Counted from the first letter of the stretch, positions 1-8,616 are shown. The stretch is DNA of 45,849 nt from Acetobacter lambici (GCF_011516885.1 NZ_WOTD01000020.1:1-45849); one strand, 5' to 3'. Notes: generated by a model not told the origin, from the sequence alone. Program-made: numbers and translations.

Positions 1-97
1 ACTCTGTCTGCATCGGGTTTTCTTATAGCTTACGAAAATTTCTTTTGTGCAAAACAGACTTTTTCATAATCTAACCCGATGTACAACCCTTCTGTGA
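1..97. other. Non-coding junction segment left of the truncated Res gene
   Basis: This AT-rich stretch has no convincing gene. It contains a 9-bp inverted repeat, catcgggtt at 11-19 and aacccgatg at 73-81, separated by 53 bases. The restriction-gene reading frame is closed by a TGA at 95-97, so this DNA appears foreign to that gene. It may be the end of a mobile element or a deletion scar. I cannot name an element. Confidence 0.4.
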
Positions 98-2092
98 GAT
101 TTCCGCGTCGATACGCTCGACCAGTCGCGCTTCAATGTGATCGTCTCGAATGTGCAGAAGATCATCCTCAAGAAGAAGCACAAGCAGGACAGCGCCATCG
201 ACACCCTCTTCCGGGCCACCCCGGAGGTGTTCAAGGAGGCGGGCTCCGTCTACGCCGATGCAGCCGATTTGTACGGGTTCGACGAGCCCGAGGACGAGGC
301 GGAGCTGACCACCAACCAGCGCTTTGAGAAGCTGACCCGGCTCGAACAGCTCGGCATCTATGTCGATGAGGCGCACCATGCCTTCGGCAAGGACCTGGCG
401 AAGGACATGGGCATCGGGGCGAAGGCCACCGATACCAGCCTGCGCACGACCATCGACAAGCTTGCGGCCAAGCTGAAGTCGGCCGGAACGCAGGTCGTGG
501 CCTGCTTCAACTACACCGGCACCCCCTATGTCGGGGAAACCGTCCTTCCTGAAGTGGTCTACGCTTACGGCCTGAAGGACGCAATCAACAACCAGTACCT
601 CAAGACCGTCGATTTGAAGGGCTACACGAACTCCCGCACTTCCGAGTTTGTGAAAATCGCCGTAGATGACTTCTGCGATCAGACCGATGGGCTTTTGCCC
701 GAAGGACTGACGCCGAAGATGGCCTTCTTCGCAGCCAGCATCGACGAGGCCGTGAACGAGCTGAAACCGGCCGTCGAGCAGGCGCTTATCGACCGGGGTA
801 TCCCCACGAGCCGCATCCTCGTCAATGTCGGTGACGCGAAGCATACCAGCAATGACGATGAACGGGCCTTCCGACGCCTCGATTACCCCGAGAGCGAGAA
901 GCAGTTCATCATCCTGGTCAACAAGGGCCGCGAGGGCTGGAATTGCCGGTCGCTCTTCGGCGTAGCCCTTTACCGTCAGCCGACATCGAAGGTGTTCGTC
1001 CTTCAGGCGTCGATGCGCTGTCTGCGCGCCATCGGCGATATGCAGCACACCGGCCACATCTACTTGTCGGAAGGCAACCTGGCGATTCTCAATAACGAGC
1101 TCGAACAGAACTTCCGCATGACCGTGGAAGATCTGAAGGACGCGGCCAAGGACAAGGAAACCGTCGAAGTCCGCGTCAACGAGCCTGTCAGGATCAAGAT
1201 AAAGCGCGTCCGTCGCGAATTTCATTTGGAAGAGAAGGTCCTCACGGAAGGGGCGGACCTCAAGTTCAACATGGCCGACAAGGCGGCGTGGGCCGATCTG
1301 ACCGACCGCTATCGGTTGATGGTAACGCACAGGACCGAACTGGGGCCTGGGAAGATCAGCGACCGAATAACCGACCTTACAGCACAGAGGTCGAAGCTGA
1401 CCTATTCACCCCTCATGATCGTGTCCGAGGTCGCGCGGTACTTGAACCGCAGTCCCATTGAGGTGGAGGGCCTCCTTGCATCTTCTGTCCAAGGGATGGA
1501 CGCCACGGTAGAGGCCGTGAACGCATATAACGAGTTGCTGCACGATCTGATCATCCCGCAGCTCTTCGGCCACCTGTTCACGGTTAGCTCGACCGTGACG
1601 CCGGAGGAATACGAAGTGGACCTCGTGAAGGTTCCTGCCGAGGGCTTCTACCGGGTTACGGCCGAAAAGGACAAGATCGTGCGGGAGACCGACGCGCCTG
1701 CTGTTCCGGTCGCTCACAAGAGTTTCCACCTCGACACCTACTGCTTCGACTCAAAGCCCGAGCAGACGCTGTTCTGGGACCTCATCCGCGAGGGTAAGGT
1801 GCGCAAGCTCTATTTTACCGGCATGCTCACCCATGGGCAGAGCGACTTCTTCATCCAGTACGTCGACCCAGATTCGAAAGCCGTTCGGACCTACTACCCC
1901 GACTTCCTCTTCGAGCGTGAAGACGGAAAGATGGTTATCGTCGAGGTCAAGGGCGACCACCAGGTGGACACGCCGGTCGTGCAGGCCAAGCGCGAGTTTG
2001 CCGAACAGATGGCCGTCGCTTCTGGCATGACCTACGAGCTCATCAAGGGGACGGACGCTGAAGCCCATAGCTACGCGCGGCTTCTGAACTAA
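98..2092 (+). pseudogene. Type III restriction enzyme Res-like helicase/nuclease, 5'-truncated
   Basis: The product resembles the Res subunit of type III restriction systems or a related DEAH helicase-nuclease that translocates on and cuts foreign DNA. Numbered from a possible GTG at 137, it shows a DEAH box (VDEAHHAFG, about 76-84), motif III (NYTGTPY, about 125-131), motif V (KGREGWNCR, about 263-271) and motif VI (QASMRCLRA, about 291-299). Near the C-terminus YYPDFLF (about 586-592) and VIVEVKG (about 601-607) form a PD-ExK nuclease signature. The Walker A region that normally precedes DEAH is absent. The open frame begins only after a TGA at 95-97, and residues encoded from 98 (DFRVDTLDQSRFN) already look like family sequence, so the break is near 98. 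No Mod methyltransferase lies nearby. Without Walker A it should be inactive as an ATPase. Confidence 0.82.
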
Positions 2093-2099
2093 CGCGGCG

Positions 2100-2137
2100 C
2101 GGCGTGAGATCGGTTCTATGGCACCGATCTCACGCCG
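2100..2137. other. Perfect 15-bp inverted repeat just after res
   Basis: The arms cggcgtgagatcggt (2100-2114) and accgatctcacgccg (2123-2137) pair perfectly around an 8-base loop, 7 bases past the res stop codon. The position suits a transcription end, but no T-tract follows on either strand. It could therefore be an mRNA-stabilising hairpin, a Rho-dependent end or a protein-binding palindrome. Confidence 0.6.
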
Positions 2138-2190
2138 TCCTCGGTTACCCAAGAGCGCTGGAGATGAACTGTAGGCAGCTTTCAAGGACG

Positions 2191-2409
2191 CTATCTGAGG
2201 GCTCGAACGGCAGCAATGGCGGCGGATGTGACCATCAGGTAGATGCGATCCGAATGTCTGATTTTCTGTTTTTGCGCTCCGAAGCAGACAGTCTCGAAAG
2301 TCCCAAGATCGGCCATATTTCGAACGTCCGCCTGTAGTTGTGGCGAGTCGTTGTTGAACGGCAAAAGGGAGCGCCTCTGGGTCGTTAGTTCGAGCATGGT
2401 ATCAATCAT
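2191..2409 (-). CDS. Doubtful 72-residue ORF
   Basis: An open frame of 72 residues starts with ATG at 2409. It has no obvious ribosome binding site. The C-terminal end (about residues 55-72) is hydrophobic and basic, which vaguely recalls the last helix of some transposases, but I do not recognise the protein. It may be a remnant of an insertion sequence or a chance frame. Confidence 0.2.
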   Translation of the reverse strand: MIDTMLELTTQRRSLLPFNNDSPQLQADVRNMADLGTFETVCFGAQKQKIRHSDRIYLMVTSAAIAAVRALR

Positions 2410-2543
2410 GGCATTGTTGATTTAGAATTTTATAAATTATTGATAAATATCATCTTTATGCAGATATAAACAATCGAGTGGGAATAAGAGTTAAAGCCCC
2501 ACTTCAATAAGGCGGCTGTTTTCTAGCTGCCACGCTAGAGATT

Positions 2544-2583
2544 AAAAAACAGGGTACATCAGCAAAGATGCACCCTGTTTTTT
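2544..2583 (-). terminator. Intrinsic terminator downstream of the methyltransferase
   Basis: The arms aaaaaacagggt (2544-2555) and accctgtttttt (2572-2583) pair perfectly, with an inner catc/gatg pairing in the loop. The A and T runs make it work in both directions. The likely user is the minus-strand transcript ending at 2648. Confidence 0.75.
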
Positions 2584-2647
2584 ATGGCTCAGTCCTTATG
2601 GTCCATCTGGTGGCATGCCCGGCGATATTTGTGTGCGGGCAGAAGGT

Positions 2648-3397
2648 TCAGGGTTCACGCAAGCAAATAAAGATTATGGAAAATGAAAAGGTTTTGGGGA
2701 GCCAGTCAAATGGGTTTGTGCATATTTTTGTAATACGCATATTGTGGCGGATGGTCTGTGCCAGCCAGCGCCAGTCAAACCCTTTGTGGCCAATGCCGTG
2801 CGTTTCCACCCTGTCCAGATTGAACAGGCCTGCATGCAGGGTTTCCATCCATTTATATTCTTTGTGCCGCATATAGCCCGTTAGTAGTGAGCCAATATTT
2901 TTAAGCCAGATAATAGGACCAACTTCGTTAGGCACGGAGCACATAAAAGCTTCGGGCTTGGCGGCGGCTATTTGTTCAATAACCCGGACAACAATGTTTT
3001 CGGGAATGTGTTCCAGAGCTTCAAGGGCAATAATTACATCGGCATTCTGGAATTCGGCATAATGATTGTTAATGGAATCATTGATTATTCTAAAGTTTTT
3101 GTGCCCCGCATATCGTTCTGTTGCAATGCTCAGTAATGTCTCATCAATATCTATGCCGGTATAGTCGATATTGAAACGGCTGTTCAGAATATGAAAAGCT
3201 TTGGCATGGGCACAGCCAATATCGACGACCCGTAAAGTACGGGAAAGGTCTTTGGCTGAGAGTTCGGTAAACAGTTTGATTAAATGCTTATACCGGGTGG
3301 TATGCAGGTAGGAAACTAGGGGGTTGAAGGTCTGGTTTTTTTCGTAACAGGTAAAATCGTGGCCTGTCTGCTGAGTGCGGGAGGCGGGCGATGTCAT
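2648..3397 (-). CDS. Class I SAM-dependent methyltransferase
   Basis: This 249-residue protein has a Rossmann-type SAM-binding domain. Motif I is VVDIGCAHA (about 57-65), the acidic end of strand 2 is IDIDE (about 82-86), and the strand-4 region LEALEHIPE (about 125-133) is typical of the Methyltransf_11/23 group. A SVPNEVG loop follows. No substrate-specifying domain is visible, so the substrate (small molecule, lipid or sugar) is open. ATG at 3397 has an AAGAGA-like ribosome binding site just upstream. The gene is AT-richer than the core genes to its right and sits beside the broken restriction gene, so it may be acquired DNA. It does not carry the DPPY/NPPY motif of a DNA adenine methylase, so I do not propose it as a restriction partner. 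Confidence 0.8.
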   Translation of the reverse strand: MTSPASRTQQTGHDFTCYEKNQTFNPLVSYLHTTRYKHLIKLFTELSAKDLSRTLRVVDIGCAHAKAFHILNSRFNIDYTGIDIDETLLSIATERYAGHKNFRIINDSINNHYAEFQNADVIIALEALEHIPENIVVRVIEQIAAAKPEAFMCSVPNEVGPIIWLKNIGSLLTGYMRHKEYKWMETLHAGLFNLDRVETHGIGHKGFDWRWLAQTIRHNMRITKICTNPFDWLPKTFSFSIIFICLREP

Positions 3398-3465
3398 AAA
3401 AATCTCTTTCGGAACACTATGGATTTAAGATGTATGACACGCCAGAAACTCTAGCAGTTTTTGGA

Positions 3466-3669
3466 TTACGGTCGGTTGTGCCAGTCTATGCAGACATCGG
3501 ATAACCACAGCGTAAGCGCGGAAACAACCAGCCAGAGAAAGCCGGGAAGAATGTTAAAGTCCTGAATAACAACAATGCCAATGCAAAATGCGGCAATGGA
3601 AATGCTCAGGTTGACAAGGCAGCAGAACACCGCAACAGGCCAGCTTTTGGGAAGACCGCTTTTTGTCAT
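3466..3669 (-). CDS. Small two-helix membrane protein, unknown function
   Basis: This 67-residue protein has two hydrophobic segments (about residues 12-34 and 40-58) and short polar ends, so it is probably an inner-membrane hairpin protein. I do not recognise a family. It lies 68 bases upstream of the methyltransferase on the same strand and could share its transcript. No strong ribosome binding site is visible. Confidence 0.5.
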   Translation of the reverse strand: MTKSGLPKSWPVAVFCCLVNLSISIAAFCIGIVVIQDFNILPGFLWLVVSALTLWLSDVCIDWHNRP

Positions 3670-3803
3670 TTATACTTCATGCCAGAAAACCGGGGCATGC
3701 TCCCTGATGTGATCCATAAAACAGACATGACCTGAACTGAACATCTGATGCTCCCTGCCCCAAAAGCACCTTAGCGGCACGTTATGGGGCAGGGGGCGCA
3801 TCT

Positions 3804-4844
3804 TTACTGATCAAGCCATGGAGCGACCGGCAGATTTTTCTCACGCAGGAAGGTCGGGTTGAACAGTTTGGATTCATACCGCGCCCCTCCATCTGCCAGA
3901 ATGGTCACAATCCTATGGCCCGGTCCAAGCCTGCGTGCGGTGCGGATGGCAGCCGCCACATTAATGCCCGAAGACCCCCCAACGGAAAGACCTTCCTCCC
4001 CCAGCAGGCTGTAAATAATATCCAGCGCTTCAGGGTCGGGAATGCGCTCCGCATCGTCAATCGGAGCTCCCTCAAGGTTGCCGGTCACGCGGGACTGGCC
4101 AATGCCTTCGGTAATGGAGGATCCAGCCACGGACAGGTCATTGCTTTTGACCCAGCCGTACAGGCCGGAGCCTTCGGGGTCGGCCAGTACAATCTGGGGG
4201 GCTTTTACGCCATCGCGCCGGGCGGCGTCATGCAGGCCAAGGGCTATGCCCGCCAGTGTGCCGCCTGTGCCGCATGCGCAGGTAAAGGCATCCACTTTTC
4301 CATCCATCTGTTGCCAGATTTCCTGCGCCGTTGTGGCGCGGTGGCCTTCGCGGTTGGCGGTATTGTCAAACTGGTTGGCCCAGACCCAGCCGTTTTCCTC
4401 CGCCAGACGGCGGGAGACATGGACATAGTTGCCGGGGTCTCGGTAAGGTTTGGCGGGCACCAGACGCAGGTCGGCGCCAATCATGCGTAAAAAGCCGATT
4501 TTTTCACGGCTTTGCGTCTCGGGCATAACAATAACGCACTTATAGCCACGGGCATTGGCCACCAGTGTAAGGCCAATGCCGGTATTGCCCGCAGTGCCTT
4601 CCACAAGGGTGCCGCCGGGTTTGAGCACGCCACGGCGCTCCGCATCATCAATAATGGCAAGGGCTGCGCGGTCTTTTACAGAGCCGCCGGGGTTCATGAA
4701 CTCCGCCTTACCGTAAATCTGACAACCCGTTGCTTCAGAAGCCTTGCGCAGAAGAATAAGAGGGGTTCCACCTACCGCACCGGGCATATCGGGCGAGAGT
4801 GATGTCCAGCCGGAATGGGTGGAGGGCGCTGCGCTTTCGGTCAT
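3804..4844 (-). CDS. cysK: Cysteine synthase A (O-acetylserine sulfhydrylase)
   Basis: This PLP enzyme makes L-cysteine from O-acetylserine and sulfide in the cytoplasm. The 346-residue protein shows NPGGSVKDRA (about 51-60), with Lys57 as the PLP Schiff-base lysine, the substrate loop TAGNTG (about 84-89), the phosphate-binding loop GTGGT (about 192-196) and the C-terminal SVGGSSGIN (about 287-295). It is somewhat longer than typical CysK (about 310-325), with extra residues at both ends. Cystathionine beta-synthase-type enzymes share the fold, but no CBS domain is present. The DUF2272 lipoprotein gene ends 65 bases upstream on the same strand. The nearby MTA-salvage gene mtnA is consistent with a sulfur-metabolism neighbourhood. 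Confidence 0.9.
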   Translation of the reverse strand: MTESAAPSTHSGWTSLSPDMPGAVGGTPLILLRKASEATGCQIYGKAEFMNPGGSVKDRAALAIIDDAERRGVLKPGGTLVEGTAGNTGIGLTLVANARGYKCVIVMPETQSREKIGFLRMIGADLRLVPAKPYRDPGNYVHVSRRLAEENGWVWANQFDNTANREGHRATTAQEIWQQMDGKVDAFTCACGTGGTLAGIALGLHDAARRDGVKAPQIVLADPEGSGLYGWVKSNDLSVAGSSITEGIGQSRVTGNLEGAPIDDAERIPDPEALDIIYSLLGEEGLSVGGSSGINVAAAIRTARRLGPGHRIVTILADGGARYESKLFNPTFLREKNLPVAPWLDQ

Positions 4845-4909
4845 CTGTATACCCTGCTTGCTATGATCAGGTTGGGCGATTGGGGCTGGTCTGTGTTCGG
4901 GGTTGCCCC

Positions 4910-5800
4910 CTACCTGCCCGCGTCCGGTTCTTCTGGTGCATCATATAGCACTTCCAAAACCGCACACCAAGGATAGCGTGGGTCGTAGCTCTGCCCGGCG
5001 GGGCTGGCCAGACGGCCCTGCTCATCCGTGGGAACGTGGGTCAGGGCGACGGCATCGTCAATATTGCCGCCAATAATGCTGATCTGGTGGCCAAAGGGCG
5101 GGCCATTCTGGCCTGTGGCCACCACATAGCCGCAATGCGCGGGAAAGCCGTAGGATGTGGGCAGACTTGCAAAACGGATGGTCTGCCTGCCACGCCCACG
5201 GGCAACGCAGATCAGGTCTCCGGCCTTTGGGGTGTAGGCTGCGGGGTCGCGCGCGCGCAGGATGGGGGACAGCCCCGAGGCTGCGGCATTGATATAGGTG
5301 GAATGGTTGGGGGAGTAAGGAAAGCGGTCATTCGCTCCGGCAATCCGCATGACGTAGGAGATGAACGCGGCCGACCAGGCAAAAAATCCGTCATGCACAA
5401 AGTCGGTCAACTGGCCATTGGCGTTGTGTTTGCCACTCCAGGACGCCTCGGTCATGCTGGGGTCCATGCCGATCCACCAGTATTCGCCCACACGCTGCCA
5501 CAGGCCGGGTGCGCGTTCGGGTTTGATCGCGGCGACCTGTGGTTCGGGGCGCTGTTCGGGGTCATCATCATTGACCGGGCTGCCAAACAGGCGCCACTCC
5601 CGCATGGCAATGGCCACCACATCCTGCTGGTTGAATGGTTCAAAGTTGCGCGTGGCAAAGTCCGGCACATGGCTGTTTGGACCATAGGTGCCAGATGCGC
5701 CGCCTCCATGGGCAGATGAACCGCCCCCCGAGGAGGGCTGGGAGGTGCAGGCCGCCAGACACAAAGGTGCCAGAAGGGCCACAGTCAGCTTGCGTGGCAT
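4910..5800 (-). CDS. DUF2272 domain lipoprotein
   Basis: The 296-residue protein begins with a lipoprotein signal peptide; the lipobox LAAC places the lipidated cysteine at residue 18. A Gly/Ser-rich linker follows. The body matches my memory of DUF2272 proteins: AMREWRLFG near the start, RVGEYWWIG in the middle, then WSAAFISYVMR and RFPYSPNHSTYI. The AxFISYxM and NHSTY segments suggest a cysteine-free amidase/CHAP-like fold, but the function is not established. Likely location is the cell envelope. ATG at 5800 is preceded by GGAGACAAG, a good ribosome binding site. A long hairpin in the leader just upstream (5811-5880) suggests RNA-level control. Confidence 0.8.
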   Translation of the reverse strand: MPRKLTVALLAPLCLAACTSQPSSGGGSSAHGGGASGTYGPNSHVPDFATRNFEPFNQQDVVAIAMREWRLFGSPVNDDDPEQRPEPQVAAIKPERAPGLWQRVGEYWWIGMDPSMTEASWSGKHNANGQLTDFVHDGFFAWSAAFISYVMRIAGANDRFPYSPNHSTYINAAASGLSPILRARDPAAYTPKAGDLICVARGRGRQTIRFASLPTSYGFPAHCGYVVATGQNGPPFGHQISIIGGNIDDAVALTHVPTDEQGRLASPAGQSYDPRYPWCAVLEVLYDAPEEPDAGR

Positions 5801-5810
5801 CTTGTCTCCA

Positions 5811-5880
5811 TACCAGAACAGGACTTTAAGCGGGGCCGGACAACTGGTTCGACCGCCACCAAGGCTAAAGTCCTGTGGTA
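5811..5880 (-). promoter_or_regulatory. Long leader hairpin ahead of the DUF2272 gene
   Basis: A perfect 10-bp stem, caggacttta (5819-5828) with taaagtcctg (5866-5875), is extended by tacca (5811-5815) with tggta (5876-5880) across a 3-base bulge. It encloses a 37-base GC-rich loop. It sits about 10 bases upstream of the start codon, next to the ribosome binding site, so it may affect translation or mRNA stability. It matches no riboswitch class I know. Confidence 0.5.
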
Positions 5881-5955
5881 AGGAATAGGCGTCCTTAATG
5901 GAGGGTGGAAGAGGTTTTATGTGTCTTTTGTCCAGTCTTTCCCTTTTTTGTTCGT

Positions 5956-6453
5956 TCAGCTCTGGGGGGTATCCACGGTAATGCTGGCGGTCTGGGCCTG
6001 CACGCAGCGTATGGCATCAGCCGGTGCAAGCTCCACAACAAGACCCCGGCCACCACCATTGATGTAGAGCTTGTCCAGTTTGAGAATGCTCTCATCAAAC
6101 ACAACCGGCACGGTTGTGCGTGCACCAAAGGGGCTGATACCGCCAACCTGAAAACCCGTAAGGGCTTCGGCTTTTTCGGCCCCGAGCATGCGGGCATTAC
6201 GGCCGCCAAAAAGGGCGGCCACTTTTTTCAGATCCATTTTCAGGTGGACAGGAATGGCGGTGCAGACAACCTGTTTTTTGTCGATTTCCACCATCAGGGT
6301 CTTAAAAACCTTTGCCTGATCAATGCCTATGCCAGCAGCTGCATGCAGGCCAATCTTGCCTGGATCGGATACGTAATCATAATCATGCATGGTAAAAGGT
6401 ACGGCGTATGCATCCAGAAAACATGTGGTTGGTGTTTGATCGGTGTCTGACAT
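5956..6453 (-). CDS. ybaK: YbaK/EbsC-type Cys-tRNA(Pro) deacylase
   Basis: This is a trans-editing enzyme that hydrolyses Cys-tRNA(Pro) mischarged by ProRS. The protein (165 residues from ATG 6453) contains the family landmarks: KVFKTLMVEIDKK with the conserved lysine, PVHLKMDLKK, the VGGISPFGAR loop typical of YbaK, and INGGGRGLVVELAP near the end. An upstream TTG at 6471 would add six residues, but the ATG has the better context. It starts 32 bases after the mtnA stop codon on the same strand, so the two are probably cotranscribed. Other INS-superfamily editing proteins (ProX) are possible, but the GGISPFG signature favours YbaK. Confidence 0.88.
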   Translation of the reverse strand: MSDTDQTPTTCFLDAYAVPFTMHDYDYVSDPGKIGLHAAAGIGIDQAKVFKTLMVEIDKKQVVCTAIPVHLKMDLKKVAALFGGRNARMLGAEKAEALTGFQVGGISPFGARTTVPVVFDESILKLDKLYINGGGRGLVVELAPADAIRCVQAQTASITVDTPQS

Positions 6454-6485
6454 AACGGGTCGTTTTTCCAATATGATCTGGGGGC

Positions 6486-7583
6486 TTAGCCCTGTTCGGG
6501 AAAAAGGGAGAGCAGGCCTTCGGGTGTGGCCGGGCAGCAGCCTTTTTCCGTTATCAGGCCGCTAACAAGCCGTGCGGGGGTGACGTCAAACGCCGGGTTG
6601 GCGGCCTTGCTGCCGTCGGGGGTAATCTGGACCCGGCTGATCTGCCCATGATCATCCCGACCATGGATATGGGTAATTTCGGTTCCCGAGCGTTCTTCAA
6701 TGGGAATTTCACGCACCCCGTCGGCTACGCGCCAGTCAATGGTGGTGGATGGCAGGGCAACCCAGAACGGCACGTTATTATCCCGTGCGGCCAGAGCCTT
6801 CAGGTAGGTGCCAATCTTGTTGGCGACATCGGCATTGCGCGTTACGCGATCGGTCCCAACAATAACAAGGTCTACCAGCCCATGCTGCATCAGGTGACCA
6901 CCTGCGTTGTCGGCAATAACGGTGTGGGGCACGCCATGGCTGCCAAGCTCCCATGCCGTCAGGGCCGCACCCTGGTTGCGGGGGCGTGTCTCATCAACCC
7001 ATACATGCACGTTCAGGCCTTCATCATGCGCCATGTAAATGGGGGCGAGTGCGGTGCCCCAGTCCACTGTGGCAATCCAGCCCGCGTTGCAATGGGTCAG
7101 GATGTTGATTCTGTCATTCTTGCCGCGCTGTGCGGCTAGTGTGCGCAGCAGTTCCAGCCCGTGCAGGCCAATGGCCTCATTCTGTGCGGCATCTTCATCG
7201 CAGATCCGCCCGGCCTCTGCGTAGGCGGCGGCGGCGCGCTGTGCCGGAGCAATGGGGCGCAGATGATTGAGCATTCTCTCGATAGCCCAGGCCAGATTGA
7301 TAGCCGTGGGGCGCGTGGCGGCCAGCATGGCGGCCTGCTGCTCCAAAGCCGCATCGGAACTGTCCGTGCGCAGGGCAAGGGCCAGCCCGTAGGCGGCGAC
7401 CGCGCCAATAAGAGGTGCGCCGCGGACCTGCATGGTTTTAATAGCGTGGGCAACCTGCTCGGGTGTGGTCAACTGGAGAATGTCCAGAGCAAAAGGTAGG
7501 CGGGTCTGGTCAAAAATATGCACGGACCAGCCGTCTTTTTCATCAACCCAAACGCTGCGGTAAGGTGTGCCGTTAATTTTCAT
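6486..7583 (-). CDS. mtnA: Methylthioribose-1-phosphate isomerase
   Basis: It converts 5-methylthioribose-1-phosphate to methylthioribulose-1-phosphate in methionine salvage. The protein (365 residues from ATG 7583) shows VRGAPLIG near residue 54, the catalytic cysteine in THCNAG (about Cys165), VDETRPRNQGA, and the catalytic aspartate in VGTDRVTRNADVANKIGTY (about Asp245). It ends with the family's IEERSGTEIT region. The frame continues upstream to a TTG at 7619, but ATG 7583 has GGGAA about 8 bases upstream and gives the usual MKINGTPYR start. Other mtn genes are not in the window. It probably forms an operon with ybaK. Related eIF2B-like ribose isomerases are less likely, given full-length similarity to MtnA. 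Confidence 0.92.
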   Translation of the reverse strand: MKINGTPYRSVWVDEKDGWSVHIFDQTRLPFALDILQLTTPEQVAHAIKTMQVRGAPLIGAVAAYGLALALRTDSSDAALEQQAAMLAATRPTAINLAWAIERMLNHLRPIAPAQRAAAAYAEAGRICDEDAAQNEAIGLHGLELLRTLAAQRGKNDRINILTHCNAGWIATVDWGTALAPIYMAHDEGLNVHVWVDETRPRNQGAALTAWELGSHGVPHTVIADNAGGHLMQHGLVDLVIVGTDRVTRNADVANKIGTYLKALAARDNNVPFWVALPSTTIDWRVADGVREIPIEERSGTEITHIHGRDDHGQISRVQITPDGSKAANPAFDVTPARLVSGLITEKGCCPATPEGLLSLFPEQG

Positions 7584-7908
7584 GGTCATGGTTCCCGGTG
7601 GCGGAAGATAAAAAATCAATCACTGATCATAGGGTTTCTTTGAGTGCGGGGGCAATATCCTGATGGCATGACAGTTTTGCGAACATGAGTAGAACATATG
7701 TTGTGTAATGACTGAATCCGCTCAGTCTATTCTTGAAAAGATGAGAGTATTTTTTTGCATTTGCGTTCATTTTTGTTATGTAGAGGGAGAAATAGGCATG
7801 CTTTGCTGATGGTGCAGACCGTGCCGGGAACGGATTTGTTTTTTAGTTTTTTGAAAAGATGTTTTCTCTTCTTGAATTTTTAAAAGAAGATGAAAAAAGG
7901 ATGCAGGA
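7584..7908. promoter_or_regulatory. AT-rich divergent promoter region between mtnA and the H1-like gene
   Basis: This stretch holds no gene. It is markedly AT-richer than its flanks, with T-runs near 7748-7775 and 7838-7880, as expected for promoters firing in both directions. I could not pick a convincing -35/-10 pair. The plus-strand gene begins after gcaggaatg. Confidence 0.4.
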
Positions 7909-8601
7909 ATGAGTGAGACCAAAAAAGGCCGCAAGGCTGTTGCCAGTAAACGTATTCCGGCCCGCGCCGCTACTGTTGCTACCCCCAAAAAGCGCGCGCC
8001 GCGTGCAAAAGTGGAAGTTGTAGAAGAAATTTTTGAAGTGGAGGCTCCGGCCCTCACCGCGCGCAAAACACGCCAGACGGCAGCGGCACGCAAAACCACT
8101 AAAGTGGAAAAAGTGGCCAAGCCCGCAACCACGAGAAAAACCAGCAAGCCCGTAGCCGCACCGGTTGAAGCCGCCGCCAAGCCTGCCCGTCGTGCAAAAG
8201 CTGCCGCAGTTGTGGCGGAAGCGCCGGTCAAGGCAACCCGCACAGCAGCAAAGACGGCAAAAGCCGCTCCCCGCACGGCCCGCGCCAAGGCAGCAGCACC
8301 AGAGGTTGTGCAGGCCGCCCCCACGCGTGCACGCAAGACCACGCGCAAAGTGGTTGTGGAAGCTCCGGCCCCCGCCAAGCCTGCTGTCAAGGCAACACGC
8401 AAGCGGGCCGACAAGGCTGAAGCAGCAGAAAGCACAAAGAACATGTCCGCGGTTGAAAAACTGCGCATTGTGCAGGAACGCCGCCGCCGTAAGCGCTACG
8501 AACGTCTGGCTGCCGAAGCTGCGGCAGAAGCAGAAAAAGCCGCACCCGCACGTAAGCGCAAGGCCGCAACCCCCCGTAAGCCCCGTGCAGCAAAAGCATA
8601 A
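7909..8601 (+). CDS. Alanine/lysine-rich histone H1-like protein
   Basis: The 230-residue protein consists almost entirely of Ala, Lys, Arg, Pro, Thr and Val, with repeated KTxRKT, AAKPARRAKAAA and PRKPRAAKA-type blocks. This resembles the tails of eukaryotic histone H1 and bacterial H1-like proteins (AlgP, BpH1, Hc1). It is strongly basic and predicted disordered, apart from a likely helix near 170-205 (MSAVEKLRIVQERRRRKRYE). The likely role is nucleoid binding or DNA compaction. That rests on composition, not on a folded domain. It stands alone between an AT-rich promoter region and a hairpin terminator, so it is probably monocistronic. The first about 60 residues include an acidic patch (EVVEEIFEVEAP), unusual in such a basic protein. 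Confidence 0.75.
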   Translation: MSETKKGRKAVASKRIPARAATVATPKKRAPRAKVEVVEEIFEVEAPALTARKTRQTAAARKTTKVEKVAKPATTRKTSKPVAAPVEAAAKPARRAKAAAVVAEAPVKATRTAAKTAKAAPRTARAKAAAPEVVQAAPTRARKTTRKVVVEAPAPAKPAVKATRKRADKAEAAESTKNMSAVEKLRIVQERRRRKRYERLAAEAAAEAEKAAPARKRKAATPRKPRAAKA

Positions 8602-8616
8602 GGGACTGGCAGGTTA

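Larger units (their letters stand above)
2138..2647. other. Gene-poor stretch between res and the methyltransferase
   Basis: About 500 bases separate the two genes. The stretch becomes AT-rich around 2420-2480. It contains a small hairpin (tctagc at 2522-2527 with gctaga at 2534-2539), a clear intrinsic terminator (listed separately) and one weak minus-strand frame (listed separately). I see no other gene. It probably marks the border between the broken restriction gene and the next block. Confidence 0.5.

Noticed and set aside
71..1330. Long minus-strand open frame opposite res
   Set aside because: The plus strand carries clear helicase motifs throughout; the antisense frame has no recognisable domain.
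2648..3397. Methyltransferase as the modification partner of res
   Set aside because: It lacks DPPY/NPPY-type DNA methylase motifs, is on the opposite strand and is far from res.
7776..8468. Minus-strand frame opposite the H1-like gene
   Set aside because: Its Ala/Arg/Thr composition is a by-product of the repetitive Lys/Ala codons on the other strand, and it has no ribosome binding site.
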